This document shows positions 1-8,716 of a DNA stretch of 64,000 nt, one piece after another; position 1 is the first letter of the stretch, and each line of letters starts with the position of its first letter. The notes beneath the pieces are model-generated. The model was not told the origin of the DNA. It saw nothing but the letters and a program-made list of their open reading frames with translations, and did not search any database. This DNA comes from Diplocloster agilis (GTDB lineage Bacteria > Bacillota > Clostridia > Lachnospirales > Lachnospiraceae). The translations under genes were made by a program, and so were the position numbers. The stretch lies in NCBI RefSeq assembly GCF_019042275.1, contig NZ_JAHQCW010000034.1:1-64000 (forward strand), written 5' to 3'.

Positions 1-9
1 CCAGGAACA

Positions 10-80
10 CGTGATGTGTTCCCGGTTCAGAGGCTCTTGCCCGTCGGACGTGAAGTCCGCCGTGCATCCTGAACCCGGCT
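10..80. ncRNA. Candidate structured RNA element, copy 1
   Basis: A nested hairpin can be drawn. The outer helix pairs CCGGTTCAG (22-30) with CTGAACCCGG (69-78). An inner helix pairs CGGAC (45-49) with GTCCG (55-59) around a GTGAA loop, with TGC/GCA and CG/CG steps between. The single-stranded block GAGGCTCTTG is shared with a second copy at 62250-62321, which has the same fold with different bases in the inner helices. The family is not recognised. Strand and function are unknown. Confidence 0.5.
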
Positions 81-395
81 TTCCGATTCCACTAAGCGGT
101 GGCTGTGCCGCCTATGCGCACCCGGGGAGAAACAAAAGAACCCGGCGGGCGGGAGCCTCCCCGGATACCGTCTCTGTCCCCAGTCTTAAACAGCGGGCAT
201 CCCCAAACTCGAGGAAGAACCGGGGAAAAGAGGATGAGCCCAGTTATTTCCCCTTGTAAACACTCGGCACCTATAATAAAATAAAAAAGTAACGCTCGAA
301 AACACCTCGCTGGCCATTTTTCAAGCATCGCACGTAAGCGGCTAAAATCAGCCGCTAAGTGCTCATAGCGATGAATAAATATAAAGGAGAAATTT
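81..395 (+). other. Leader region before nhaC-type gene, with hairpin
   Basis: I see no convincing gene here; the short open frames lack ribosome binding sites and resemble nothing. A perfect hairpin AGCGGCT (337-343), loop AAAATC, AGCCGCT (350-356) lies about 40 bases before the antiporter start and has no U-run, so it may be a leader structure rather than a terminator. An AAAGGAG-type ribosome binding site precedes the ATG at 396. Confidence 0.4.
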
Positions 396-1700
396 ATGGA
401 TCAACAGGAAGAAAAGGGCAGGCTCATAGCGCTGCTTCCTATCGGAATATTTTTGATTATCTTTTTGGGAGTGGGCTGGCTGACCGGGGATTTTTACCGG
501 ATGCCGGCGATTGTGGGTTTTCTGATCGCTCTGGTGGTGGCCTTCTGCCAGAACCGGCGGCTTTCCTTTGCGGATAAAATACAGGTGATCTCCAAGGGAG
601 TGGGAAATGAAAATATCGTTACCATGTGCCTGATTTTTCTGTCGGCCGGAGCTTTTTCCGGGGCCGTGACCAGAGCGGGAGGTATGGAGAGTACCGTCAA
701 TCTGGGCCTTAGCGTCCTGCCTGCCGGTATCGCAGTGGCCGGTCTCTTTTTGATCGGATGCTTTATTTCCCTGTCCATGGGGACTTCCATGGGGACCATC
801 GCGGCCTTGACACCCATCGCGGTGGGAATCAGCGAAAAGACAGGCTTCTCTATGGCGATCTGCGTAGGAGCCGTGGTCTGCGGCGCGATGTTTGGGGACA
901 ACCTGTCGATGATATCCGATACGACCATCGCGGCGGTCAAAACCCAGGGTTGCGAGATGAAGGACAAATACAAGGCCAATTTCTTTATCGTACTGCCCGC
1001 GGCGGTGCTGACCCTGCTTTTTTTTGTCGCCATAACCTGGGGGAAAAATTATGTGCTGCCGGGGGAACATCCTTATCAGATAATCCGTGTACTTCCTTAT
1101 CTTGGAGTGCTGGCCGGAGCGCTGCTGGGCGTAAACGTATTTGTCGTGCTGCTGTTCGGCACGGTTTTTTCACTGGTGGTGGGAGTTGGAACCGGCGCTT
1201 TTGCTGTCTCTGAAATATTTACGGTAATCGGGGAAGGCGTGACCGGGATGTATGATATTACCGTGATTTCCCTGATCGTCGCCTGCATTGTATCATTAGT
1301 GAGGGAATACGGGGGAATTCAGTGTATCATACAGTTTATTAAGAAGCGGATTCGGGGAAAGAAAGGCGGAGAGCTGGGAATCGCTGCGCTGGCGGCCCTG
1401 GTCGATCTGTGCACCGCCAATAATACGGTGGCTATCGTGATCGCCGGGCCGATTGCGAAGGAAATCAGCGACGTGTATGAGATTACGCCTAAGCGTTCGG
1501 CATCCCTGCTAGATATCTTTACATCGGTCTGCCAGGGCCTGATTCCTTATGGAGCGCAGCTGCTTCAAGCCTCCAGCCTGTCGGGGCTCACCCCATTTGA
1601 AATCATGCCTTATCTGGTCTATCCGATATTGATGGCGATCAGCGCGTTATTTTTTATTATACTGAGAAAAAGTGATAAAAACCCGGCCAAGAGCGGATAA
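396..1700 (+). CDS. NhaC-family Na+/H+ antiporter
   Basis: A 434-residue polytopic membrane protein of the NhaC/ArsB-NhaD ion transporter type, expected to exchange sodium (or an organic acid with sodium or protons) across the cytoplasmic membrane. Nearly the whole length is hydrophobic segments, about ten to twelve. The central stretch with SMGTSMGT and the block GAMFGDNLSMISDTT are typical of NhaC proteins. The gene is preceded by a clear ribosome binding site and stands alone on the plus strand, converging on the M20 peptidase gene with only seven bases between the stops. The true substrate cannot be read from sequence; several NhaC paralogues carry malate/lactate or other coupled substrates. 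Confidence 0.85.
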   Translation: MDQQEEKGRLIALLPIGIFLIIFLGVGWLTGDFYRMPAIVGFLIALVVAFCQNRRLSFADKIQVISKGVGNENIVTMCLIFLSAGAFSGAVTRAGGMESTVNLGLSVLPAGIAVAGLFLIGCFISLSMGTSMGTIAALTPIAVGISEKTGFSMAICVGAVVCGAMFGDNLSMISDTTIAAVKTQGCEMKDKYKANFFIVLPAAVLTLLFFVAITWGKNYVLPGEHPYQIIRVLPYLGVLAGALLGVNVFVVLLFGTVFSLVVGVGTGAFAVSEIFTVIGEGVTGMYDITVISLIVACIVSLVREYGGIQCIIQFIKKRIRGKKGGELGIAALAALVDLCTANNTVAIVIAGPIAKEISDVYEITPKRSASLLDIFTSVCQGLIPYGAQLLQASSLSGLTPFEIMPYLVYPILMAISALFFIILRKSDKNPAKSG

Positions 1701-1707
1701 TACGGCG

Positions 1708-2856
1708 TCAGTCCCTATGGTAGAAGCTGCGGTAGGTTTCCAGCGACTTAAGGTAATTTCGCACATCTACGGATTCATTCGGTTTGTGGCAAAGCTGCGG
1801 ATCTCCAGGGCCGTAGAGAAGTACGGGGCAGCCGGTGAACTGCCGGAGTAAAATGGAAGCGTCCGTAAAATAGCTGATGCCGGAATATTCCACCGGCAGT
1901 CCCTGACTGCGCAGTATTTCCTCAAACTGGCTCAGCCGCCGGTCCTCTTTCGGGATCTCGATCCCCATCCGTTCGTTTTGAAGCTCTATGTCAAATGTAA
2001 CCTTTCCGCCCAGCTTTTGCGTATATTCCGCACAGAGCCGGCGCAGATGGTGGAGCGCCATATCCCGGGTGAGGGCGGGAACTATTCGGATATCGGCAAG
2101 AAACCGGGCGTGATCCGGCGTCATATTCGGCGCGATCCCGCCTTCGGCCATGGTGACCTGCATCGTGGATGCCCCCAGGATCTCATGGTAAAAGGAATTG
2201 ATATAGCATTTTAATTCCCGCAGCACTTCGAAGCCGCCTTCCAGGGCATTGCCGCCTTCTTCCGGGTTGGCGCCGTGGCTGGTTTTTCCGTTTACAGACA
2301 GAGAGAGCCACAGACATCCTTTTTGGGCGATACCGAGCCTGCAGCCGGTAGGCTCTCCAATCAGCAAAAAGGAAGGATGCTCTTCCCGGGCGATGGAAAG
2401 AAAGGATTCCGCTCCAAGGCCGCCCTTCTCCTCATCACAGGTTCCGAGAAAAAGAATCGTGTCATCGGGAACGACATGATTTTCCGCCATTTTGGCGCAT
2501 ACATAGGCCATGGCTGCCAGACCGCTTTTCATGTCGCTGGCTCCCCGCGCGTAGATCCGGTTTCCAAGCCTTATGGGAAGCGAAGGATCGGTGTCCCACT
2601 CATCCAGTTTCCCCCAGGGGACCGTATCCAGATGACCGTTCCAGATGACTGTCTGATCCGATTTCCCCGGAATCCTTCCAATGACATTGGCATGCCGGTC
2701 ATCGATGGGCTGAAGTGTGGCCGCGATCCCATGGGAGTTAAGATATGTACACAGATACTCAGCCATGGCGCGTTCGCCGTCTGTGCCATTTACACTGGGG
2801 ACAGACAGTACCCCGGTTAAAAATTGAAGCGCATCCTCCTGATTCAGATTGTTCAT
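1708..2856 (-). CDS. M20-family metallopeptidase/deacylase (ArgE/DapE type)
   Basis: A 382-residue zinc hydrolase of the ArgE/DapE/ACY1/CPG2 family, cytoplasmic, removing an acyl or amino-acid group from an amide. The metal site is complete. His75 and Asp77 lie in NGHLDT, Asp108 in GASDMKSG, the catalytic Glu pair in CDEEKGG (about 142-143), Glu168 in GEPT, and the last His in LCHKPNE near the C-terminus. The middle third is the usual dimerisation insert. The ATG at 2856 follows AGGAGG with normal spacing. It lies downstream of nagBA on the same strand but is separated from it by a terminator-like structure, so it is probably its own unit. Substrate unknown; succinyl-diaminopimelate, acetylornithine or peptides are all possible. 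Confidence 0.85.
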   Translation of the reverse strand: MNNLNQEDALQFLTGVLSVPSVNGTDGERAMAEYLCTYLNSHGIAATLQPIDDRHANVIGRIPGKSDQTVIWNGHLDTVPWGKLDEWDTDPSLPIRLGNRIYARGASDMKSGLAAMAYVCAKMAENHVVPDDTILFLGTCDEEKGGLGAESFLSIAREEHPSFLLIGEPTGCRLGIAQKGCLWLSLSVNGKTSHGANPEEGGNALEGGFEVLRELKCYINSFYHEILGASTMQVTMAEGGIAPNMTPDHARFLADIRIVPALTRDMALHHLRRLCAEYTQKLGGKVTFDIELQNERMGIEIPKEDRRLSQFEEILRSQGLPVEYSGISYFTDASILLRQFTGCPVLLYGPGDPQLCHKPNESVDVRNYLKSLETYRSFYHRD

Positions 2857-2913
2857 AGATCCACCTCCTGGATGATTGATAATCCGAAGCTTATTTATAT
2901 TCCGTTGCTTAAG

Positions 2914-2977
2914 CGAAAACGCCGCACACAGAACATCCGGCCGGTACCCAACCCGGCCGTTGTTTCTGTAAGCGGCG
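2914..2977 (-). terminator. Compound hairpin terminator of nagBA
   Basis: Read on the minus strand, the structure pairs GCGGCG/CGCCGC (2972-2977 with 2920-2925), TTCTGT/ACAGAA (2964-2969 with 2928-2933) and a central CCGGCCG/CGGCCGG helix (2953-2959 with 2938-2944). It is followed by TTTT. It lies 54 bases past the nagA stop. Confidence 0.6.
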
Positions 2978-2980
2978 TAC

Positions 2981-3015
2981 TTTTATTCCATAGAAAGTGC
3001 GCCTATGGAATAAAA
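2981..3015. repeat. Perfect palindromic hairpin with AAAGTGCGC loop
   Basis: Thirteen-base arms TTTTATTCCATAG (2981-2993) and CTATGGAATAAAA (3003-3015) flank the loop AAAGTGCGC. Neither strand has a U-run after the stem, so it is not a standard terminator. A related sequence with the same GAAAGTGCGCCTATG block begins at about 63971 and runs off the window, suggesting a dispersed REP-like repeat. Confidence 0.6.
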
Positions 3016-3030
3016 ATTCTTTTCTGTATA

Positions 3031-4152
3031 TCAGAGCTCTTTCCCGCGGAAAATAATCTTTTTTGTTTCCAGCGTATTTTCATCCAGCAGCACAATATTG
3101 GCGTACTTCCCGACGCTGATACTGCCGTACCGGTCATAGATGCCAATGGATTTGGCGGGATTCACCGCAGCGCATTTTACCGCGGAGGCCAGAGGAATCC
3201 CCATCTTCTGAACAGCGGTGCGCATGCAGTCCATCAGGTTCGTGGCAGAACCTGCGATAGTTCCGTCGCATTCCAGGGTAGCCCGGTTTCCCACCACATG
3301 CACGGCCTGGCCGCCAAGGGAATATTCCCCGTCTTTTAGGCCGGTGGCTTCCATGCTGTCGCTGATCAGGATGACCCGGTCGTCCCCGAACATCTTAAAG
3401 GTAGTCCGAACCACCGCCGGGTGGATATGGATACCGTCACAGATAAGCTCCGCCTCGCAATGAGGATCATCCACCGCCGCGCCGATTACGCCCGGCGCCC
3501 GGTGGGTAAATGAGGGCATGGCGTTATAAAGATGAGTGATATGGCTGGCGCCCCGCCGGAGCGCTTCGGCGGCCGTGTTAAAATCAGCCGTAGTATGGGC
3601 GATGGATAAGACCACCTCCCCTTTAAGCGCCGAGATGAAATCCATAGCGCCCTCTTCCTCCGGGGCCAGGTCTACCAGTTTGATCAGACCGTTGGCTTCC
3701 TTTTGAAGCCGGCGGAACATTTCGGTATCCGGTTTATGAATGTATTTCGGATTCTGAGCCCCTTTTTTCGCCAGGGAAATGAACGGCCCTTCCATATTGA
3801 TCCCAACCAGATCCGCGCCCTTTTGCCCGTTGACATGAGCGGCCGCGGCGCGGCAGATTCCGGTCAGGGTTTCCTCGTCGTAGGTCATGGTCGCGGGACA
3901 GATGGAGGTGATACCGTTGGCCAGCTGATAATCCGCGATGGTTTGGATCGCTTCCTGCGTTCCGTTGCAGAAATCCTGCCCCATGCATCCGTGAAAATGT
4001 ATATCGGTCAGGCCCGGAATCGCGATGCAGCCCGCCGCGTCGATACACACATCATCGCCGGAAGAATGGGAGATGTATTCTTTGCTGATACAGATCTCCT
4101 TCTCTTCAAAGGCGCAGTCCTCTGTGAATACTTTTGCATTTATAATTTTCAT
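3031..4152 (-). CDS. nagA: N-acetylglucosamine-6-phosphate deacetylase
   Basis: Cytoplasmic deacetylase converting GlcNAc-6-P to GlcN-6-P and acetate, the first committed step of amino-sugar use. With the ATG at 4152 (373 residues, SD TTGGAGA seven bases upstream; a TTG four codons earlier is less likely) the amidohydrolase metal and catalytic residues are all present. His52-x-His54 lie in DIHFHG, Glu121 in NMEGPF, His186 in SIAHT, His207 in THLYNAM, and catalytic Asp265 in LISDSMEATG. It starts 29 bases after the nagB stop, so the two form an operon and make fructose-6-P from GlcNAc-6-P. This fits the GH112 phosphorylase and galactosidase genes elsewhere in the window, which would release N-acetylhexosamines. 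Confidence 0.95.
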   Translation of the reverse strand: MKIINAKVFTEDCAFEEKEICISKEYISHSSGDDVCIDAAGCIAIPGLTDIHFHGCMGQDFCNGTQEAIQTIADYQLANGITSICPATMTYDEETLTGICRAAAAHVNGQKGADLVGINMEGPFISLAKKGAQNPKYIHKPDTEMFRRLQKEANGLIKLVDLAPEEEGAMDFISALKGEVVLSIAHTTADFNTAAEALRRGASHITHLYNAMPSFTHRAPGVIGAAVDDPHCEAELICDGIHIHPAVVRTTFKMFGDDRVILISDSMEATGLKDGEYSLGGQAVHVVGNRATLECDGTIAGSATNLMDCMRTAVQKMGIPLASAVKCAAVNPAKSIGIYDRYGSISVGKYANIVLLDENTLETKKIIFRGKEL

Positions 4153-4181
4153 AGTTTTCTCCAAGCGTGGTTTTTTGCCTG

Positions 4182-4910
4182 TTAATTGATTTTCGACAGT
4201 GCGGCTTCATCGCCCACCAGCGTAACATCCGGGTGGAACTGCAGGATGGATGCCGGAACCTGAGGCGTAACCGGACCGAAGAAAGCTTTCTGCACGATAT
4301 CGGCCTTGGCCTCCCCGTTAACGACAACCAGGATCTTACGGGCGCCCATAATCGTCTGAATTCCCATAGTATAAGCCTGGCGGGGAACGTCGTCGGCAGA
4401 AGCGAAGAAGCGCTTGTTCGCCTCGATGGTGCTCTCGGTCAGGTCCACACAGTGTGTTCCTTTCGCGAAGGAATCCGCCGGCTCATTGAAGCCGATATGT
4501 CCGTTGTGGCCCAGACCCAGCAGCTGCAGATCCACGCCGCCAAGCGCCCGGATTACTTCGTCATAACGGGCACATTCAGCTGCGCTGTCGGCAACGGTCC
4601 CGTCCGGGATATTCGTGTTTTCTTCTTTTACATTAATGGATTTGAATAAATTCTGATGCATGAAATAGTAATAGCTCTGGTCATTCTCTCTGGTCAGCCC
4701 TTTGTATTCATCCAGGTTGGCGGTTCTTACCTGAGAAAAATCCAGGTCTCCCTGCTGATATCCCTGAATCAGCTGCTGGTACAGGCCGATCGGCGTTGAA
4801 CCGGTGGCCAGCCCCAGGACGCAGTCCGGTTTCATAATAACCTGAGCGGCGATGAGATTAGCCGCTTTACGGCTCATTTCCAGATAATCTTTTGCTTTCA
4901 GAATTCGCAT
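4182..4910 (-). CDS. nagB: Glucosamine-6-phosphate deaminase
   Basis: A 242-residue cytoplasmic enzyme that isomerises and deaminates GlcN-6-P to fructose-6-P and ammonia. The phosphate loop LATGSTP (35-41), the catalytic Asp67 in NLDEYKGL and the motif GLGHNGHIGFNEP with His138 as the ring-opening base are intact. The length is the short Gram-positive form that lacks the long allosteric C-terminal tail of the Escherichia coli enzyme. It is the first gene of nagBA. Its upstream region (4911-5000) is AT-rich and presumably carries the operon promoter, but I could not settle on one set of -35/-10 boxes. Confidence 0.95.
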   Translation of the reverse strand: MRILKAKDYLEMSRKAANLIAAQVIMKPDCVLGLATGSTPIGLYQQLIQGYQQGDLDFSQVRTANLDEYKGLTRENDQSYYYFMHQNLFKSINVKEENTNIPDGTVADSAAECARYDEVIRALGGVDLQLLGLGHNGHIGFNEPADSFAKGTHCVDLTESTIEANKRFFASADDVPRQAYTMGIQTIMGARKILVVVNGEAKADIVQKAFFGPVTPQVPASILQFHPDVTLVGDEAALSKIN

Positions 4911-5016
4911 AATGGAAATCCCCCTTTAGGATAATTGTTGTACATATACTCTATTTATATTCCTTATAAATGTATCAAACCACAGGAAAAAAAGCAATCG
5001 CAAAGGAGGAGAAAAA

Positions 5017-5067
5017 ATGAATCCTGCAAAAAAAGTGGATGATTGGCTAAGGGCAGTGGAGTATTAA
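5017..5067 (+). CDS. Possible 16-residue small ORF with strong ribosome binding site
   Basis: AAAGGAGG at about 5002-5009 is followed at ideal distance by an ATG opening a 16-codon frame, MNPAKKVDDWLRAVEY, then TAA and a T-rich run. It may be a leader peptide or the stump of a lost gene. There is no homology that I recognise, and the ribosome binding site is the only real support. Confidence 0.3.
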   Translation: MNPAKKVDDWLRAVEY

Positions 5068-5111
5068 ATTTTTTATTGCCATTTGGGGGAAAGCTGACTA
5101 TACTTATAGAG

Positions 5112-5205
5112 ATGAATTTAGGAAGTGGATAATGAAATTAGAAATAATGAATTCAGACATAATGAATTTAGAGATGATGTATTCAAAAATGACGAATTCA
5201 AAAAT
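5112..5205 (+). repeat. Imperfect short tandem repeats (ATGAATTTAG/ATTCA type)
   Basis: Between the small ORF and the nucleotidyltransferase, units of roughly 14-17 bases built on AATGAATTTAGA and AATGAATTCA recur about six times. They are open in one frame and give a Met-rich stretch (MNSDIMNLEMM...) in phase with the downstream gene, but they look like a low-complexity leader rather than protein. Confidence 0.5.
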
Positions 5206-5230
5206 GCAGGAACGGATGGAGGGTAAGCGG

Positions 5231-6157
5231 ATGGATAAACCTGTGTTGGTGATTATGGCGGCGGGTATGGGCAGCCGGTACGGCGGATTAAAACAGATCG
5301 ATCCGGTGGACCGGGAAGGCCATATTATTATGGATTTTTCGGTATATGATGCGGTTCGCGCCGGCTTTAAAAAGGTTATATTTATTATTAAGAGGGAAAA
5401 TGAAGAGGTTTTCCGGGAAGTGATCGGCAACCGGCTGGAAGAGTACGTGGAAGTGGAGTATGCGTATCAGGAGCTTGGGGATCTGCCGGACGGATATCAG
5501 GCGCCGGAGGGAAGGGTGAAACCATGGGGGACCGCGCATGCGGTATTTAGCTGCCGGGATCTGATCAAGGGGCCTTTCGCCGTGATTAACGCGGATGATT
5601 ATTATGGGCCTAAGGCGTTTCAGATGATCTATGATTTTCTGGTGAGTCATGAGGATGGCCAAAAGTACAGTTACGCCATGGTGGGCTATGTGCTGGAGAA
5701 CACCCTGACGGAAAATGGTTCCGTGGCCCGCGGCGTATGTGAAATCAGTGAGGACAGCCACCTGGTGAGTGTGACGGAGCGGACGAAGATTCAGAAAATA
5801 GAGGGAGAAACCGCGTATTCGGAGGATAATGGAGCCACCTGGATACCGCTGCCTGCGGACAGTACGGTTTCTATGAACCTGTGGGGATTTACCGAAAGTT
5901 TTCTGGATGAGATCCGGAAAGGCTTTGATGATTTCCTGAAGGAAGGGCTTTCGAGCCAGCCGCTGAAATGTGAATATTATCTGCCGGCGGTAGTCACGAG
6001 GCTTTTGCAGGAGGAAAAGGCGGTGGTTACCGTGCTGCGCTCAGAGGATAAATGGTACGGAGTGACATATAAGGAAGACAAGGCAATGGTGGAACAGGCG
6101 ATTCAGTCCTTTAAGGATCAGGGGAGATATCCCCGGAATCTGTGGACGGAAAGGTAA
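5231..6157 (+). CDS. Sugar-1-phosphate nucleotidyltransferase family protein
   Basis: A 308-residue NTP-transferase-fold enzyme. The N-terminus [16 protein letters not shown] is the nucleotide-binding signature of sugar-phosphate nucleotidylyltransferases, and NADDYYG (about 117-123) supplies the metal-binding aspartates. I chose the ATG at 5231 because AGGAGG-like GGAGGG sits about ten bases upstream and the conserved fold begins immediately. An open extension back to 5132 is the repetitive leader. The gene is ten bases upstream of galE. By established precedent from Bifidobacterium GNB/LNB pathways such a pair could activate and epimerise galactose or GalNAc phosphates. The exact sugar is inference. 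Confidence 0.8.
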   Translation: MDKPVLVIMAAGMGSRYGGLKQIDPVDREGHIIMDFSVYDAVRAGFKKVIFIIKRENEEVFREVIGNRLEEYVEVEYAYQELGDLPDGYQAPEGRVKPWGTAHAVFSCRDLIKGPFAVINADDYYGPKAFQMIYDFLVSHEDGQKYSYAMVGYVLENTLTENGSVARGVCEISEDSHLVSVTERTKIQKIEGETAYSEDNGATWIPLPADSTVSMNLWGFTESFLDEIRKGFDDFLKEGLSSQPLKCEYYLPAVVTRLLQEEKAVVTVLRSEDKWYGVTYKEDKAMVEQAIQSFKDQGRYPRNLWTER

Positions 6158-6167
6158 AGGTGACAGG

Positions 6168-7181
6168 ATGTCTATTTTAGTTACGGGAGGCGCCGGATAT
6201 ATCGGCAGCCATACATGTGTGGAGCTTTTAAATGCGGGCTATGAAGTGGTGGTAGTGGATAACCTGTGCAATTCTAGTGAAGAGTCTTTAAAACGGGTGG
6301 AAGAGATCACCGGTAAGACGCTTAAGTTCTACCGGGCGGATCTATTGGACCGGGATGCTATGGAAGAAATTTTTGAAGATGAGCGGATCGATTCGGTCAT
6401 CCATTTTGCAGGACTGAAAGCGGTGGGCGAATCCGTCCAAAAACCGCTGGAATATTATTATAACAATGTCACAGGGACACTGGTTTTATGTGATGTGATG
6501 AGAAAACATGGCGTAAAGGACATCGTATTCAGCTCGTCGGCCACGGTCTACGGGAATCCCCACACGGTCCCGATCCGGGAAGATTTCCCGCTGAGCGTCA
6601 CGAATCCCTATGGCCGTACGAAGCTTATGCTGGAAGAGATCCTGCAGGATCTTCATGTGGCGGATTCGGAGTGGAATGTTATCCTGCTCCGTTACTTTAA
6701 TCCCATCGGCGCCCATAAAAGCGGCCGGATCGGAGAGAATCCGAAGGGCATTCCCAATAATCTGATGCCCTATATTACGCAGGTGGCAATCGGAAAATTG
6801 ACCCGTCTCGGTGTGTTCGGAAACGATTATGATACGCCTGACGGTACGGGAGTCCGGGACTATATCCATGTGGTGGATCTGGCCAATGGACACGTGAAGG
6901 CTATCGAGAAGCTGAAAAGTAAAGAGGGCGTGTCGATCTATAATCTGGGTACCGGCAACGGCTACAGCGTCCTGGATATGGTGAAGGCTTTTGAAAAAGC
7001 GTCAGGCCGGGAGATCCCTTACGAGATTAAGCCCAGGCGGGCGGGAGATATCGCCGCCTGTTATGCGGATCCGTCCAAGGCAAAAGCAGAGCTTGGCTGG
7101 GAAGCCCAATACGGATTAGAAGAAATGTGCGAGGATTCCTGGAGATGGCAGTCCCAGAACCCGGAAGGATATAGGGAGTAA
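6168..7181 (+). CDS. galE: UDP-glucose 4-epimerase
   Basis: A 337-residue short-chain dehydrogenase-type epimerase interconverting UDP-Glc and UDP-Gal, and possibly the UDP-HexNAc pair. The Rossmann motif GGAGYIGSH (7-15), the catalytic Ser in SSSATVYG and the YGRTK Tyr-x-x-x-Lys (about 145-150) are present, as are the family blocks NPIGAHKSG and [11 protein letters not shown]. It begins ten bases after the nucleotidyltransferase with an adequate ribosome binding site, so the two are co-transcribed. It completes the galactose branch that the GH112 phosphorylase and GH2 glycosidase would feed. Confidence 0.95.
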   Translation: MSILVTGGAGYIGSHTCVELLNAGYEVVVVDNLCNSSEESLKRVEEITGKTLKFYRADLLDRDAMEEIFEDERIDSVIHFAGLKAVGESVQKPLEYYYNNVTGTLVLCDVMRKHGVKDIVFSSSATVYGNPHTVPIREDFPLSVTNPYGRTKLMLEEILQDLHVADSEWNVILLRYFNPIGAHKSGRIGENPKGIPNNLMPYITQVAIGKLTRLGVFGNDYDTPDGTGVRDYIHVVDLANGHVKAIEKLKSKEGVSIYNLGTGNGYSVLDMVKAFEKASGREIPYEIKPRRAGDIAACYADPSKAKAELGWEAQYGLEEMCEDSWRWQSQNPEGYRE

Positions 7182-7214
7182 GCAGACGGTAGTACTGCAA
7201 CACTGGAGGAAAAT

Positions 7215-8231
7215 ATGAAAGTATCTCGAAAATGTAAGACCCTGTGGAAAGCGATGAAGATGGAGCTTCGGGAGCATAGAAGCTCATTTATCGTATTTGT
7301 AATATTAAGGGCATTGGTCATCCTCATGATGATCCTGCAGCTGTTCAACCATAACTATGAAAATGTATTCCTGTGTGTCCTGACGTTGCTGCTTCTTATG
7401 GTTCCCAGCTTTGTGCAGATCAATCTGAAAATCGAGCTGCCCACGACTCTGGAAATTATCATACTGCTCTTCATTTTCTCAGCGGAGATTCTCGGAGAGA
7501 TCGGGGCCTATTATATCAAATACCCTTTTTGGGATACCCTGCTTCATACGCTGAACGGCTTTCTGGCCGCAGCTATCGGGTTTTCTATGGTGGATATTCT
7601 GAACCGGAACGAGCGCTTCTCCTTCCAGCTTTCCCCGGTATTCATGGCTATTGTGGCCTTCAGTTTTTCCATGACCATCGGGGTGATCTGGGAATTTTTC
7701 GAGTGCGGCATGGATATGTTCTTCGGCATGGATATGCAGAAAGACACGATCATACATACGGTCAATTCCGTCATGCTGGACCCGGCCGGGGGCAACCACC
7801 CCACGGCAATTCACAATATACGTGAGGTAGTCATAGACGGTCAGCCTCTGGGCCTTGGCGGCTATCTGGACATCGGCCTTCTGGATACTATGAAAGACCT
7901 GTTCGTAAACTTTATTGGAGCTGTTGTCTTTTCCGTCTTTGGCTTCCTCTATGTAAAAAATCGCGGAAAAGGGAAGCTGGTGGGACGTTTTGTTCCCAGC
8001 GTAAAGAAACAGGAAGCGGATTTCCTGCATATCGCGGAGGTAGAAGAACTGGCCGCAGAGGAACGGAAACTGGGCTTTGGGGGAAAAGAAATGACAACGG
8101 ATGAGGTGGAAGCGACATCCGGTGTAGTGGAGCAGGCAGTGGCAGAACAGGCGGCAACTGAACAGGAAGTAAAAGGACAGGATGAAATGGGACAGGCTGC
8201 GGGAGTGGCAGAACGGGATGATCGCAGGTAG
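7215..8231 (+). CDS. Polytopic membrane protein, YjdF/DUF2238-like
   Basis: A 338-residue protein whose first 250 residues hold about six to seven membrane segments. The motif WDTLLHTLNGFLAA, followed by MTIGVIWEFFECGMDMFFGMDMQKD, resembles the conserved core of YjdF-type (DUF2238) proteins. The last 80 residues are a soluble tail rich in Glu, Gln and Ala with repetitive EQA elements. It follows galE by 33 bases with its own GGAGG site and is probably in the same transcript, which ends at the terminator at 8283. The function is unknown, and the family assignment is from memory of the motif only. Confidence 0.6.
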   Translation: MKVSRKCKTLWKAMKMELREHRSSFIVFVILRALVILMMILQLFNHNYENVFLCVLTLLLLMVPSFVQINLKIELPTTLEIIILLFIFSAEILGEIGAYYIKYPFWDTLLHTLNGFLAAAIGFSMVDILNRNERFSFQLSPVFMAIVAFSFSMTIGVIWEFFECGMDMFFGMDMQKDTIIHTVNSVMLDPAGGNHPTAIHNIREVVIDGQPLGLGGYLDIGLLDTMKDLFVNFIGAVVFSVFGFLYVKNRGKGKLVGRFVPSVKKQEADFLHIAEVEELAAEERKLGFGGKEMTTDEVEATSGVVEQAVAEQAATEQEVKGQDEMGQAAGVAERDDRR

Positions 8232-8282
8232 AAAAAGGGATAAAATAATTGTGCCTAAATGGAATTTTATAGGGAACGTAAG

Positions 8283-8315
8283 AAGCCGCAAAAACAATAT
8301 GTTTTGCGGCTTTTT
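8283..8315 (+). terminator. Rho-independent terminator after the galE operon
   Basis: Eleven-base stem AAGCCGCAAAA (8283-8293) with TTTTGCGGCTT (8302-8312), continuing into a T-run. It ends the nucleotidyltransferase-galE-membrane protein transcript. Confidence 0.85.
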
Positions 8316-8392
8316 GTGTTACGGCCGACGTCGTTTACTGCCGAGGCAGCAGGTTTGATTTCTTTGTGGGAGGTGGCGGATACCTATTTTTA

Positions 8393-8520
8393 TCATTTAA
8401 ACGAAATATCCACATAACGGGAGGTCACGGCCTCAAAGTTCATTAAAGCCCATAAGTTATACATTGCCCGTTTAATGCATTCCCCAAGTCTTCTACCACA
8501 GCGTAAAAGTGGTCATTTTG
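8393..8520 (-). pseudogene. Decayed coding fragment, unidentified
   Basis: On the minus strand a frame ending with TGA at 8393-8395 reads as a plausible protein tail, containing RRLGECIKRAMYNLW and ending RYVDISFK. It has no start codon, ribosome binding site or recognisable family. It may be a scrap of a mobile-element or recombinase-type gene; this is inference from its protein-like composition only. Confidence 0.25.
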
Positions 8521-8686
8521 GTGCATTTTAGTAGCCACCGTATGGCTAAGGTTGTAGAAGCAGAATTTCAACAAAATACGATAAAACGTCTATTTATACG
8601 ATAGTCGGTCAAATTAATTAACAGAATGCGAAGCTGTGATGTCATTTGATTTGATGTTATGGGATACTTTGCATAATCCTTATTTA

Positions 8687-8706
8687 CCCCCTCGAATTCG
8701 AGGGGG
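8687..8706. repeat. Perfect 20-bp palindrome
   Basis: CCCCCTCGAA followed directly by TTCGAGGGGG forms an uninterrupted palindrome in an otherwise AT-rich intergenic stretch, preceded by TTTA and followed by TTCT. It could be a protein-binding site or a short hairpin. Confidence 0.6.
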
Positions 8707-8716
8707 TTCTGCATTT

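Noticed and set aside
92-328. Open frames of 60-80 codons on both strands near the left edge
   Set aside because: They overlap each other and the structured element, lack ribosome binding sites and have arginine/proline-rich compositions typical of GC-rich non-coding DNA.
363-1070. 235-codon minus-strand frame opposite the antiporter
   Set aside because: It is a shadow of the NhaC-type gene, with no start signal and a composition unlike a protein.
2981-3015. Calling the 13-bp-stem palindrome a terminator
   Set aside because: The arms end in AAAA on both strands, so no U-run follows the stem; the compound hairpin at 2914-2977 fits better.
5132-5230. Longer start for the nucleotidyltransferase
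   Set aside because: The extra 33 residues are encoded by tandem repeats and precede the conserved fold; the ATG at 5231 has the ribosome binding site.
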